Positions 32,072 through 43,548 of a stretch of 64,000 nucleotides of DNA are shown here, in pieces. The translations under genes were made by a program, and so were the position numbers. Source of the DNA: Gnetum montanum (lineage: Eukaryota; Streptophyta; Gnetopsida; Gnetales; Gnetaceae); NCBI GenBank assembly GCA_015680685.1, contig MNCI01000213.1, positions 1 to 64,000 of the forward strand, in the 5' to 3' direction. The notes beneath the pieces are model-generated. The model saw only the letters and a program-made list of their open reading frames with translations, searched no databases and had not been told where the DNA came from. Positions within the stretch are counted from its first letter, which is position 1, and every line of letters starts with the position of its first letter.

Positions 32072-35000
32072 ATGGCATTAAAGATGAGAGGAAAGAACGC
32101 CAAATTGGCAAAACTTGACGAAGTACAAGGGAGCCTGCAGCGTGCTTCGTAGGCCTTGGTCGAAGTGAGAGATGTCACTCTCCTGAATTGGTAGGCCATC
32201 CCTTACTTACTCGTATTGCTTCTTGTGATATGCTTTTTTTGTTATGTTTATCCTTTTGCGTCATTTGCATAAACTAGAGTTTTTGGCTGTAGACCTCGTA
32301 TTAAAACGAGGGTTTAGACAACAGTATTGCATCTATCACCATTGTCTGAGACAAACCTTATACTATTACAAGGGTTTAGGCGATTTCAGCTGTATGGCTA
32401 AAGCGTAATTTCGTAAATTTTCCTATAGTTTAAGCATGCAATCAGAATCTAGATGGTAACGTGTTTATTTTCTGTACAGTATCATGATGAAACCTGTCCT
32501 AATCATTTTGGATATAGTTGGGGTTTTATGTTGTATAAACCCCATCGTATCCAATGTTCCTCCCCCTTAGACTCAGTTGCAAGGGAAGGCTATATGGTTT
32601 CGGAAGGGTGCGCTCGAGTTTTTGCAGTTTTTGCTGCGTAACTGCAGTATTATTGTGTGGTCGCATTTGTCAGGGGATGTGGCTAGAGCTATTTTGGAAC
32701 ATCTGTTAGTTGTTTCTACACAAGGCATCCTGCCTTTCCTGATAGATGGGGCTATTGATACTCATCATCCCCAAGATCACAAACTTAGCGCCAGAGGATT
32801 GAGGCGCTTAAGTTGGATTTGGAAGATGCCCATATTTAGCTATTATCATGTGTATAATACTTTGTTCGTGGCTCTTCATGTCTCGACTTACTTTCGTAAT
32901 CCCCCAGGCACAGTGTATTATTCAAGCAGATAAGTTATTTTATTGGCGGTATTGTTATTATGTTTTGTAATGTATGAATTTGTAAAGCGTAGGATAGTAA
33001 TGTGTTATATGATACAAGTTCTTCATCAACGAAAATGGGTTAGTAGGCAATAATGATACATTGACCTAGACTGAAATGGCAATAAATGAGTTTACGTCCA
33101 CTAGCAACGTACGTGCCGGTGTAATGGGGAAAATGGCCTTTGACATTCCTGAGTATCCCACCTGTTATGCTGATTCCTTCAAGAATTATCAGAATCTTAG
33201 GTGGTTACATGAGGAATGGACTTTGAACCCACCCCTCACCCTCGCAGACGTGCAAAAGAAGCTCCCTCCATTTCCTTTGCCATTTGGACCTGGTAAGATT
33301 TCATTGCTACTATTAGCTATAGGATATTACATTTCTTTTTATTTTGAAATGTTGCGTAATAGTATTTTCGCTATCTTGACATGTGCCTTGTGTTATCAGT
33401 TAAGGAATCCCGAGAGATTACCATCACAATTTCTGGCCATGAGGTGAACACCCTCCTCTTCCGTTATGGTGACATAAAGGAGGCACAATGCTAGCTTGGC
33501 CACGCGGTGGCCCTAGTTGCATTGGTCACCAAGCTTCGGGAAGTGAGGTTGATGCATTTATTCCTGGTCGTAACCCTTAATGTCCCCGCAAGCAAAATGT
33601 TAACCTTGGTTAACTCCTTCAGCGAGGGAGCTGAACATTTTTGCACGCACGTGCATCACATGCGTGTAAACTTTGATATCGATGCTCAGCTGTTTATTGA
33701 CCTCTTCAACGTCCCCTCTAATGATCTTCCCATAGAGGAAAAATTGAGGAGAAGCGTCAAATGTCAGGAAGAGCTGGAGGAGTGGTTGGGAACTAAGAAG
33801 GAAACCAAGGGTATCCCTTGTGAAAAGATTGAATTAGAGGTCGCCAAGACTATTTATCCCCTCTTACGAGCCCGAGCTTTCCCCAAAACACTCTCATAGG
33901 GGAAGTTCTTTACTATAGACCAGGCCCATATTATGCAAGAGGTGATGGAGGAAGGAACCCAATTCGACTGGGCAAGCTATTTCGCTGACGGGTTATGCAT
34001 TGAAATGATTAGGCTCCGCCAAAAGCTCGAGTCTCATTTCAATGTGCACTTCACCTTCTTCATAGCTTGCCTCTAGCATTTTGTCGAATTTTTGGTTGTC
34101 CAGAGGAATGGGGTCTAGGTGATACAAGACCGAGACCAGTTATCCAAACCCTGGATTTCTCATCTCTTCGACACTACTCGGTCACAGGATCCTCCGAAGA
34201 GAATTGGGGAGTCACTGTCTATAACGACTAGGGATTTGGCAGCACCTCGAATGCAGGGCCTTGACAGCATAGGTGGGGTGCTTCCCACTTACACTGGTGA
34301 TGCATCACGAGGGAAGCATCTGGTTGTAGAGATAGTAGATGCCTCGGTTCAGCGTAAAAGGCCTCGCCTAACCGAGTCACCTGTGGAACGAGCAAGTGGC
34401 ACAGAAAGAACTGTGCAAGTCAGGGTTCAACGGAGTAAACCTCTGCTTGGTAAGCGTAAAGACATAGTGAAAGTTATGAAAATTTTTGTATCACACAACT
34501 TTATTTAGGGTATTCTGAATTATTTAAATGTGTTATGTGGCATAAACAAGGAGACCTATAGAGCGGTTGACCCCTGAAATAGGGGTAGTGGTATTACGGC
34601 GTGGGGAAGGGGCCTCACTTTTGGAAGAGGAGGCCCCGGTTGTTAGAATAAGTGACACACAGACCCTTGTGCATGAGGAGAGAGAGGAGGTAGAAAATGT
34701 TGATGCACTCCCCACTGTAATAGGTAGAGGTAATCAGTGTATTAGAATTTTTAAGGAATTCTGTTAATAACTAGAAATTTTGACTTAATAACGCTACAGA
34801 TGAACGAGGTGCATCCCCATCCGCCATTGTAAGCAGAGTGTGGGGGGAATTCCCTGATAAGTTTACCTTCATGGAAGGCGTTGTCAGTGATATGATCGAG
34901 CACCTCAAGTGCATCGAACATGGGGCTGGTATGTTACAGGTATAGCATGCTTATTTTATTATAAGGTTATAATGTTTATTTACGTTTGATAATATTTGTT

Positions 35001-36088
35001 GTTAGAAGCTTGCCTTCGATGGAATCCTACGGAGCCCATTGACCTGGACACAGTCAAGCCTTCATTGGATGGAACGGTCGTGCCACGAAACATTTACGAG
35101 GAAATGTGTAAATGAAGACCTCTAGAAGAGGCTGCAGAGGTCAGAGAAGGAAAGGATGTCTCTGACCAAAGAGGTCGGAGACTTAAGATCGCGATGTGAA
35201 TTCCTACAAGCGTGAGGAATGGGTGAAAAGGATTATTGTACGACTATTATTGACTATGCTTGCTACTGGACCATGGTCAGAAATAATGTACAAACCAGTC
35301 ACGAATTGATGGAGCAAAGGATGCAAATAGAGCTCTTGGCCCAGAAGAACCAGGACTGGAAGGAATTTTGCGCAAGTGTCCAAGAGTGGGGGCAGAAAGA
35401 AAAAGATCATAAGCATCTGTATAAGCAAGAAAGTATCACTTATCGTCAGCACTATCGAGATTCTGCCATTGAAGCTCAACCCTTGCAGGTATTCCTCGAT
35501 GTCATTGGTGCATCTAAGGCCTTCGAGAAGTTCCAGGAGTAGGTGACAGTAAGCGCGCCCCCGAAAAGGGAGATTACTCTTCCCAGGGAAGAGACTACAG
35601 TCCCTACTTTCTTCCCCAAACCACCCCAATGGACTAGTATGGAGAAGGGAAAGGTGAAGGCTAGAACTGATCTGGGAGATGGAGTTTGATCTAAGTTAAC
35701 CGAAGATGAAATTATGCAACACCTATCGGTCGGTTCAGACCAACTCCCCTTTGCTGCGGATGCAGGACCATCGCAAGTAAGTTTGAATGTTATTGAACTT
35801 AAATTTTCTGATTTGTTTTATCATGGTTTTTGCTTATGTATTTATTGTATGTAGGTACAGGGAGTGGATGAAGAAGGTGGACAGGATGAGGAGCATGTTC
35901 AGGAAGATGAGCGTAATGACGCAGACCGTCCTCTTGGCGAACCAGTGTTAGTGCAAGAACCCCGTGAAGATGACATTCCTCATGAAGGAATACTCCCTAA
36001 AAGGGACAGCCCATTTGAGGATGATTTGTTAGGCTTAGAGGTGGACCTAAGTGATACAGGCGATAGTGGTACTAGGGGGGATGCGTAA
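32072..36088 (+). pseudogene. Antisense spliced gene of T4 (FCP1-like domain, acidic tail)
   Basis: Runs opposite to the element, between pol and protease. Exons inferred from GT-AG borders, phase and alignment with T5: 32072-32190, 32480-32929, 33076-33292, 33400-34449, 34562-34723, 34800-34928, 35006-35776, 35855-36088. Conserved blocks: LAKLDEV (exon 1); the FCP1-like exon 2; WLHEEWTL and LPPFPLPFGPG (exon 3); VRLMHLFLVV, NSFSEGAEHF, QLFIDLFNVP, QEVMEEGTQFDW, RIGESLS and RKRPRLTESP (exon 4); FPDKFTFMEGVVSDMIEHL (exon 6); a charged coiled-coil-like part (exon 7); acidic tail (exon 8). Joins 1-2, 3-4, 4-5, 5-6 and 6-7 keep phase. Broken by stops, one frameshift in exon 7 and a ruined donor after exon 2. 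The ATG at 33076 is also present in T5, so exons 3-8 could be a second gene. Outside the exon 2 domain I do not recognise the family. Confidence 0.75.
32480..32929 (+). pseudogene. FCP1/NIF-like (HAD) domain, exon 2 of T4 antisense gene
   Basis: Reads KPVLIILDIVGVLCC, then IWFRKGALEFLQFLLRNCSI with IVWSH, and finally YHVYNTLFVALHVST with YFRNPPGTVYY. This follows the order of the NLI-interacting-factor/FCP1 homology domain: LVLDxxGxL, RPGxxEFLxF...VxIWSS, NTLLIDDSPYKAxxNPPxTxIF. The second Asp of the DxD motif is Val and the late DD pair is Ala-Leu. T5 has the same domain at 54066-53639 with the same losses, so the ancestral form was probably already non-catalytic. Only one stop (TAG) lies in the domain. 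The fold assignment is by eye. Confidence 0.62.
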
Positions 36089-36261
36089 TTGTAATTTATG
36101 CACGGTTTTATTTATGAAGTTGAACAATGGCAATATGAACCTTAGCATAATTAATCATGAGTTTTTCTTTATGGTTTTTTTTATGTTTCATTTTATCTCT
36201 TTATTTATACAAAGCGTAAATAGAATTGTTAAATATTTTGATTAGGTTGCGTTATTATTAC

Positions 36262-36445
36262 TATAGAATGTAGTCACTAGTTTAAGGCCATTGCGGGCCA
36301 TCACATAGCATTTGCATAAGATATAAATGGATTAGCTAGTTTTAGGCTATTGTGGGCCATCACTAGTTTTAGGCCATTGCGAGCCATCACTAGTTTTAGG
36401 CCATTACGGGCCATCACTAGTTTTAGGCCGTTGCGGGCCATTTGC
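36262..36445 (-). repeat. Hairpin array after protease of T4
   Basis: Five units of TAGTTTTAGGCCATTGCGGG-type sequence; GGCC, 6-nt loop, GGCC at 36286-36289 and 36296-36299. AT-rich sequence without genes surrounds it (36089-36832). T5 has the same GGCC/GGCC version at 49735-49925. Confidence 0.95.
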
Positions 36446-36832
36446 GTACGTCTGGGAGTGTAATTGATAAAAATGTATATATCTACGTAATTGTGCTAAT
36501 ATGACTAATAGAAGTCAAGGAGTGTAAATGGTGTAAACTAGTAAATGTAAATGACGTAATGGATAGAAAATGTAAATATATGTATATTAAAGAGAACTAA
36601 CAATCAAATTTCATAAGCGTAAATGGAAATACTAGTAAAAGTGTAACGATGCTCGTAAATACCACTCAGATCAATCGCTAGCCTGCAATTGTTTCTTAAT
36701 GGATTTTACGTTCAGTGATGCATAAGGGCAAGGAGGTTTATGGCTTGACTCTTCCACATCATCCTCTTCTCCCTAAAATGGTAGGTCTGCCCAGGCTAGG
36801 CTATCATCATTCATTTCTACTTGTTCGGGAAC

Positions 36833-37290
36833 TCAAACATGGGTTTGATTTTCGGGCATCTCGATCTCCAAACCCCATTCTTCCTCGATGTTATTGACAA
36901 TCCTAGGAGTTATTTCATCACCATGTATTACTACCTCTCCCCCCATGTAAGGTAGGTGTATCTCTTGGTGCATCGGTGACGAAACTACCCTCAGTTGGGC
37001 TAGCCAGGACCTCCCTAGGATCAGGTTGAAACTGGGCATCTCCTCGACAACAATGAATGTGGCATCTATTGGGAATTGGTCTCCTGCCACAAAATCGATA
37101 TGTACCATCCCCTTGACTTGAACTCATGTCCCATTGAATGACTTTAGGCATGATGTTGTTGTAGGAATGATCTGGTCGACCAGGCCCAACTTATCCACTA
37201 TAGAATAAGGGATGACATTTGTAGTTTCGCCATCATCAACGTGCACCCTTCGGATCTGATGTTGACCAACCCGGATGGTAATGAACATGG
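36833..37290 (-). pseudogene. T4 protease domain
   Basis: Continues the gag frame. Active site RVHVDDGETTNVIPYSIVDK with DDG at 37237-37229, then VHIDFVAGDQFPIDATFIVV, FNLILGRSWLAQL and VVSSPMHQEIHLPYMGG. A few stops separate it from gag. As in T1 and T5 the motif is DDG, not DTG. The frame ends at 36833. Confidence 0.87.
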
Positions 37291-40200
37291 GTTTTGTTGT
37301 CACTCAACCTTTCTCGGGATCATCTTTGATGGATTCATTGTGAAAGGTCAAAGGGGTTGGTTTAGGTTTCTCAGCGGTGGAAGGAAGCATGACAGCATGT
37401 ATTGCCTCCTCTTCCGCTGGTAAGCTTTCATCCATAGGTATGGATGTTAGCATACGGACCATAGCCTCACGGTGCTTTTGAAATTTCATAAGTAGGTCAT
37501 AGAGGCTCAACATTATGTTCTTCTATTTTAGAGCCTGCTTGACTTGCGTGAATGTGTCGAGGAGGTCCTGTTCTCGGCTGGGTTGCTTATCTCCTTTGTC
37601 TTCCTCCATTCACCCTAAGAGATGGATTTCTCAAGGCAGAAAGGATTCAGTCAGAGGGTTGTGTTTCTTCCTGTCGAGGGGAGGTGGTTATATTTCTGTA
37701 CCCTTATCTTGCCCATAAGATGCATGAGCAGGGATAGAGGCGAGGGGCCTAGGCTTAGCGAAGCCTAGTGTAGAGTGGTTTTTGGTGGCATTAATTGACA
37801 CATCTCCTTCCTTTTTTTTATTTGGTGGTGGTTGGTGGTTTTGGTTAGAAGCCTGTCCCTATGTAAAAGGAGCGGCCGATGGTTTTGGTACCCTAAGGAT
37901 AAAAGGCACCTTAGGAGTGGGCACTGGCATGGCCATGGCTTTATCGTTAACATGAGACTGGGTTATGGCTGGAGAGGGTGCTCGAATAACAAAGGGTGAC
38001 CTCGAGATGCTGCTAACTACCGGTGAAGAACTTGCCCCCTGAGGTGAACTGGTAGGTACATGTAAAATAAAGGGTTATTTAGGCGATACCTTCCCTTCAC
38101 TGTCCGTACTTACCACGTTGATGGTGTACGGTACATTATTTACATTTAAGGGGTCTTTGTACACATGCATCGCCTGGTTTTCGGGATGTGTTGGACTACT
38201 GCTGTTTAATTTTAGAGAACCATCATCAATCATGCATTGAATGTCATCCTTCAATGCCCAATAGTAATTGGTATCAGGACCACACAACTGATGGTAGTCA
38301 CAAAAATGGTCCAGCCTAAAAGACTTCGGAACTGGTGGTTCGTTAGGTAGGGCTACAGAAGGATTCTTCAGCAATTCACAATGATGCCTGTGATGCTGCA
38401 GAGCTTCTTCAGATACCTTTTTATTCTGAATGTATCCTGACCCTAATAATTGTTTCAACAGTTCTAAATGTTTTATAGGTAGGGCTATGTATTTTGAGCG
38501 ATCTTTACGCTCGAAGTTTGGCTTTGACTGAGGGGGCTTTTCAGGGGCAGGTGTATCTTGTCTGGTGCTTCTTGCACTAGCCATGGTCTCAGCAGATGCT
38601 ATGGGTACCTTCTTGTTATTCTTATTTTTAGTACCCTTAGCCAGCGTAGCTACTATCGTCATTGTTGCTTTACCCTTATTATTGGCGTTTTTATAGGCCA
38701 CATACGCTGATTCTTTACTAGCCTCATCAGCATCTTGGATGCTCTTAGTTTGGGCGAAAGCCTGACTCAAGGAGCTAGGGGCAAGGTAATACAGTTTAGA
38801 CTTGATGAAGTCATTAACTGCTCCTTTGAAAATAGCCAGTAGATGGGCTTCCGCGATAGGCTCACGGATTTCATTCAAAGTAGCGATCCATCTCTGTATA
38901 GACTTCTGGACTGGTTCAAGTGGGTCTTTCTTCACTCCCATAAGTTGGTCTAGCATGACTTCTAGCTTTAAATTGTACCTAAAGTGAGTCATGAATTGTG
39001 TTAGGAGCTCTTCCAAGGTTGAGATGGAAGAGCGAGGGAGTGCTCGATACCAGTTCAAAGCTTTCCCTACCAGAGACATTGCAAAGACCCAGATAATCGT
39101 ATGAGGCCATTGCTGCAATAACAAGGATTCAGACCTGAAGGAAACAAGGTGAGCATTAGGATCTCCTTCCCCATTATATTTAGTAAAATGGGGCAATGAC
39201 ATCCCTAGAGGCAACGACAGCATAGGAACCACTAGGCTGATAGGATTATCCTAGTAGAAATCCATGACTTGTATCGTATCAGAGCCAGCAGCTTTAAGGC
39301 ACCTAACTTCTTCGATGAGGGTTTGAATAAGTGAAAAAGTGTGATCTAGACTTGGTGATGAAGAAGTCTATGCAGGAGGAGCTGGGGGTTGGACTGAAAG
39401 AGCAATGCCAGGCAATGGGAATGGAGCGATGGCTTGGCAGACAGGTGGTGCTACGGGGACTATCCCTGAGGACGGAGCTACCTGTGAAAAGCACCACCCG
39501 CTAGGTTGAGTAGAGAAATTGGCTGAGATTGCTGAGATTGAACAGTGGTTGCGATCTATTTCCTTACAATGGGTTGCACTAGATTTTTCACTGGGTAGGT
39601 TATAGGTGTGGTATGAGGTTGCACGTGGGGAATGAAATGAGATGTGGTAGACGCAGGTACCACTGACGGAATACTGATTACACGTGGCAATGAGATTGCC
39701 CCCATGTTATTTTGAGATGGTATTTGTACTTGCAAGACTGAGGATTGTGTAGTGGACTGCGGGATGACAGGAATATGGGTTTGGGTAGTCATGACTGAGT
39801 TGAGATGGAAGGCTTCTCCGATGAGAAGAAACAAGGGATTTATGTATGTATGGGGGCTGAGGGTATGGTATGAATCCATGTGTTTAAATTGGGCTACGAA
39901 TTCATCTTCCTCTTCTTCCCCATTTTGAGGTTCTAGAATTGAACGTGTAGTCTGACTCCTAGCCATAATTAGTTGGGTCAGGAGTTCATGATAATGTTCA
40001 ATTAGGGGGATAATGTCATACATGATAGGGGTGAAATCCTGGCCCCCTCTGTGGATCAGCTCATAATTTCGTTTTGCCTCCATCTCGGCTCAGCTAAGAG
40101 CAAGCTTTGCCTGGATCTTGATGCAAATGAAATTATACTCTTCAGGAGTCAAGACGGTGAGTGAAGGGTCCTTGCCCTGTAATCTCAACAAATGGCACGA

Positions 40201-40311
40201 TGGTCCCTGAGGTCCTATTGCGCCGGAAGCTGGTCCGTGAATGGAATTTACGGATGTGACACCCAAGTCGGTGGTGATCATAGAGGTAGTGGTTTCATAT
40301 GCAGAATCCAT
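37291..40311 (-). pseudogene. T4 gag
   Basis: Start ATG at 40311 (MDSAYETT). N-terminal block LRLQGKDPSLT and YNFICIKIQAKL, a TGA stop at 40090, then YELIHRGGQDF and a Ser/Thr/Pro-rich linker to 39556. After one frameshift, the long open part 39232-38075 (385 codons) has the capsid-like FTKYNGEGDPNAHLVSFRSE, NWYRALPRSSISTLEEL, QRWIATLNEIREPIAEAHLL and AVNDFIKSKLYYL, then a Lys/Asn-rich basic stretch and the knuckle-like FCDYHQLCGPDTNYYWALK, where the last zinc ligand Cys is Tyr. The frame runs on, with stops, into protease. Confidence 0.9.
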
Positions 40312-40536
40312 TTCTCCGATAGGTTAATGATAACAAATGATAGGATCTAAAAGGCGATAGCCAAATAGAATTATGATTTGGCTTTTTACCCTATAGGATT
40401 CCAAAGGAATCGTTGCTATGACCAATCTACACCACACGATTTCGTAAACTTCATTAGAGGTATTACATTTACATTTTATGAATGTGGGTATGAATCGCTT
40501 ACAGGGCTACCCGTAAAATATGGATCAGAAGTTCAG

Positions 40537-40554
40537 GACCTCCTTCTAGCGCCA
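40537..40554 (-). other. Primer-binding site of T4
   Basis: Minus strand TGGCGCTAGAAGGAGGTC, six bases inside the LTR end; identical over 16 nt to T1 and T5. Confidence 0.9.
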
Positions 40555-40560
40555 GAAAAT

Positions 40561-42164
40561 TGTAACAACGGAAAATGTTGATTGCTGGAAAATAACAAAC
40601 AAAACTCCATGTACATAGTCTTAACCACAGATCCGTGTGAGGGCCATGCTGGAGAAAATGAATCCGCGGTGCCCTGAATGGTCTTGTCAATTAGACAGGG
40701 ACTTACTCAATTAGTAAATTGATGAATATAGTGATAATATGTGTATTATATAGATATTCCATGAGATAAATTGATTCGATGAATCGTAGAAGGAGCTGAA
40801 AATGATGTAAATAAATCAAAATAACGACAACGTCAATGCAACAAGAAGGATCAGATTTAGAAAAGTGCGCAATTCCAAGATCTATGTTTTGATTCAAAGA
40901 CTGAGTATATTGTATACAAAGTTCCAATAGCAAACTCTACTTATCCTGTGCGAAGCATACACAAAGCAATAAGAAAAATGTTCAACAAGGAGTACAGAAT
41001 GAAGCTCAGTCTACCTCGTAAGCCAAAGATGGGATGCAAGGAAGGTGAAGCCTGGGTGTCTATCGATCAACTGTTTCTGATCAATAAACCTTGCCAACCA
41101 CACTAGATGATCTCTCGATCTCTGATATGCTCCTTTTGCCTCCTGTAGTCTCTGCTTCAAAGCTGCCAGTGATTGCCAATGGAGAGAACTGTATTTTCGC
41201 CAAAAGACTGATCACTCTTGCTACCAATGCTCAAAATGTCTTTTGTATCTGCTAAAAGATGATGCTACCCAAAAAGATGATCAAGATCTACAACTCTTTT
41301 CTTTCTTCACCAACTAGAGTATTTATAGGTTCGATAGTATGTGAAGAAGGCACGACCCTGACGACATGTTTCTCGAACCTTCAAAATTCCATTGACTTGG
41401 AAAACTTTATGCTGAAACTGGTGATGTCACATCACATTTTTGGAAAAGGGGGTAAGGTACATTATCAATCACTCCTACTGACGCTGCCTCATGATTATGC
41501 TGTGATACACTAATGAGTGTATTGTGCGTATGGATAGCAGGTGCGTGTCAGGTACTGCCTTAGTTGACTTTAGGCTGTATTACACTCGTTTATGCTGTGT
41601 AGCGTGGCAGAGCGTAATAGAGCATAGAAGTAGTTAACTCAAGCTATTTTATGATCATTTACGCTGCAAAGCATAATAGAGCATCAAACATAGTCAACTT
41701 TACAATAAGTTACGCTTGTTTACGCTACATAGCGTAATAAGCGTAAAGCGACCAATCTGCAAAAAGGAAGAAATCAATCTGTCGCGCTTCTTTGGACTCT
41801 GACTTTGACTTCCTTGAAGCTCAGTACACTGCTCTACGTAACGGAGCATAAACCCAGCCCTAAACAAAAGACTTAGAAGAATATGTGACAAGTCTTAGGC
41901 CTTAAACTTTGTCAAAATTGCCGAAGTAAGTTACTTTCTGATATCGGGCTATGTTAAACAGAGTTACGCTAACCGACACTACGCTATGTTGTGTAATGTA
42001 GCATAAAGAGAGAAAACAAAGTAAGGTTGAAATTTGTAAGAAACTTGGAGACTTGATGCTATGTGCCTCTTTGCCCTGTCCTGTCTTCTAGATTTCTATT
42101 GCAAACTTTCACCTGAATCGTGAATCTTTGCCTTAGGCCGATTCGCAATTTCTACGGTGTTTCA
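40561..42164 (-). repeat. 5' LTR of T4
   Basis: 1604 bp, exactly the length of its partner. Minus strand begins TGAAACACCGTAGAAATTG and ends GTTGTTACA. TATA box at 41327-41320. It should drive the sense transcript toward 26401. Confidence 0.95.
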
Positions 42165-42169
42165 CTTGT
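42165..42169. other. Target-site duplication CTTGT of T4
   Basis: Identical to 24792-24796 on the other side of T4. Both copies abut the LTR termini exactly. Confidence 0.9.
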
Positions 42170-42690
42170 CATATTTTCCATCTGATGTCTTTACTAAGTA
42201 TGGCATAGAAGCTCCTTCCATTTTAACTATTACATTGGCTCATTTAGTTTGTTAGAATTGGTACATCTCTCCTAAGTACCATTCTCTATTATTGGTTAGT
42301 GTAGGCCATAAAGGAGATATTTGAAGTTGCATCTTTATTTAGTTTCCATGTTGTGAAGGTCCTCGTTTTGGTATCCTCTTCAGAGCCATCTACAATCAAC
42401 AATGATTTGAAATTATTAGGGTATTCATATTAATTCTTAATAGTTCTTTACCTTGCTCATACCTTTGGTTAGATCAAGTTCTTCTCTTATTACAATTGCA
42501 GAGTTTGAAACCGTTTTAAAAAGGAACCTATTAGGTGTTATATATTTTAGTTACTTATGATATTCTATCATTTTCCTTGCTTAATATGGCCTAAAATAGT
42601 TGATATGAACTATGAAAAGTATTATCTAAATATTTTTTACATTAGTTTGATTGATTAACCTTAAGGTTCTTATTATTTCTTTGTACTTAT
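42170..42690 (-). mobile_element. Element D internal region, right of T4
   Basis: Resumes D after T4. On the minus strand the text NREWYLGEMYQF, KMEGASMPYLVKTSDGKYDK is readable up to the insertion point and continues at 24791. I do not recognise this protein part; in Athila-type elements it would lie downstream of integrase. Right of about 42400 the sequence is AT-rich and nothing more can be read before the LTR piece at 42690. Confidence 0.6.
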
Positions 42691-43046
42691 CCTTTGTAGT
42701 GGATATATGGATTCAAAACATGTACAAAAAGTTGGAAATGGACACTCATCACATGTATGCTAGCTTAGACATTACTTTTCATTGTGAATTAGTTTAAATA
42801 ATTAATTTCTTTATTATCATTATGAGTAGGATAAGGCTGCAACAACATTAAGAACCATATGCCTCACTTTGGACTAAATCATAAGTGACAAATTTTCAAC
42901 TAGTCTAAGTGGGAAGATAGTGAACTACGATCAAGGGAAAATGATCTAGATGCCACAACTAGTCCCATCCATGGAATTCAATCAGATTGTGCATGAATAC
43001 TTATGATTCATATGGCTGGTTGTAGGGGGTACCTTGCCACTCATCA
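42690..43046 (+). repeat. 3' part of the 5' LTR of Athila-type element E
   Basis: Matches 21738-22053 and the reverse complement of the D LTR (CATATGCCTCACTTTGGACT; CTAGATGCCACAACTAGTCC). Ends GCCACTCATCA followed by a primer site. The U3 part is missing or too diverged to see. Confidence 0.8.
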
Positions 43047-43047
43047 T

Positions 43048-43065
43048 CAGTGCCATTGCTAGGGA
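43048..43065 (+). other. Degraded primer-binding site of element E
   Basis: CAGTGCCATTGCTAGGGA against TGGCGCCGTTGCCGGGGA, at the same one-base distance from the LTR end as in element C. Confidence 0.7.
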
Positions 43066-43548
43066 TGGTTCTAGTTATCTAGATTAGTTATATCATACAT
43101 GATCACTGTAAATGCATAATGAACTATCTTTAAGAAAATACTAAGTCACATACATTATACACCAACAACAACAAAGAAGCGATAATACATCATATGGAGA
43201 ACAAATGAGATATATACTAAAGACAATTGGAGTGACCAACTTCATGTAGGGGTTTCATATGTTCATGTCCACCATGACTATGCTCAAGGACTACATTCAC
43301 CTAAGGTAGACAACCCTAGAGAAGATGAAGTAGGTCCTAGACTAGGGGAGGCCTTGAGGCCTAGGACCTCCTCAAAACCTTAAAAAGATAAATCAAGGGA
43401 CTATGGGGAACACCATCAAAGCCATAGAAATCCTCCCAGTTCCTCATCTTTCTCTTTCTCTTCAACATCTAGTATTGATGAAGATGAATGTAGGTATAGA
43501 GATAAAGCTTCATCATGGGGTTGAAATAAGAATATAAATTGAACCCAT
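43066..43548 (+). pseudogene. Element E leader and gag start, left of T5
   Basis: Acidic, Ser-rich short frames with many stops, consistent with the poorly conserved N-terminal gag of element C. Ends with CCCAT (43544-43548), the site duplicated by T5. Gag continues at 62304. Confidence 0.5.

Larger units (their letters stand above)
24797..42164 (-). mobile_element. Complete Tat-like Ty3/gypsy element T4, 17.4 kb
   Basis: Flanked by CTTGT on both sides (24792-24796 and 42165-42169). LTRs of exactly 1604 bp each start TGAAACACC and end ACA on the minus strand. Sense order: LTR, primer site 40554-40537, gag 40311, protease to 36833, hairpin array 36445-36262, antisense gene 36088-32072, hairpin monomer 31790, pol 31584-28127 (RT, RNase H, second RNase H, integrase), hairpin array to 27595, non-coding region, polypurine tract, LTR. 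The dual RNase H is diagnostic of the Tat lineage. Confidence 0.95.

Noticed and set aside
24797..42164. Integrated pararetrovirus (Caulimoviridae)
   Set aside because: There are LTRs, a primer-binding site, integrase and target duplications, and no movement-protein or coat signature. This is a Ty3/gypsy retrotransposon.
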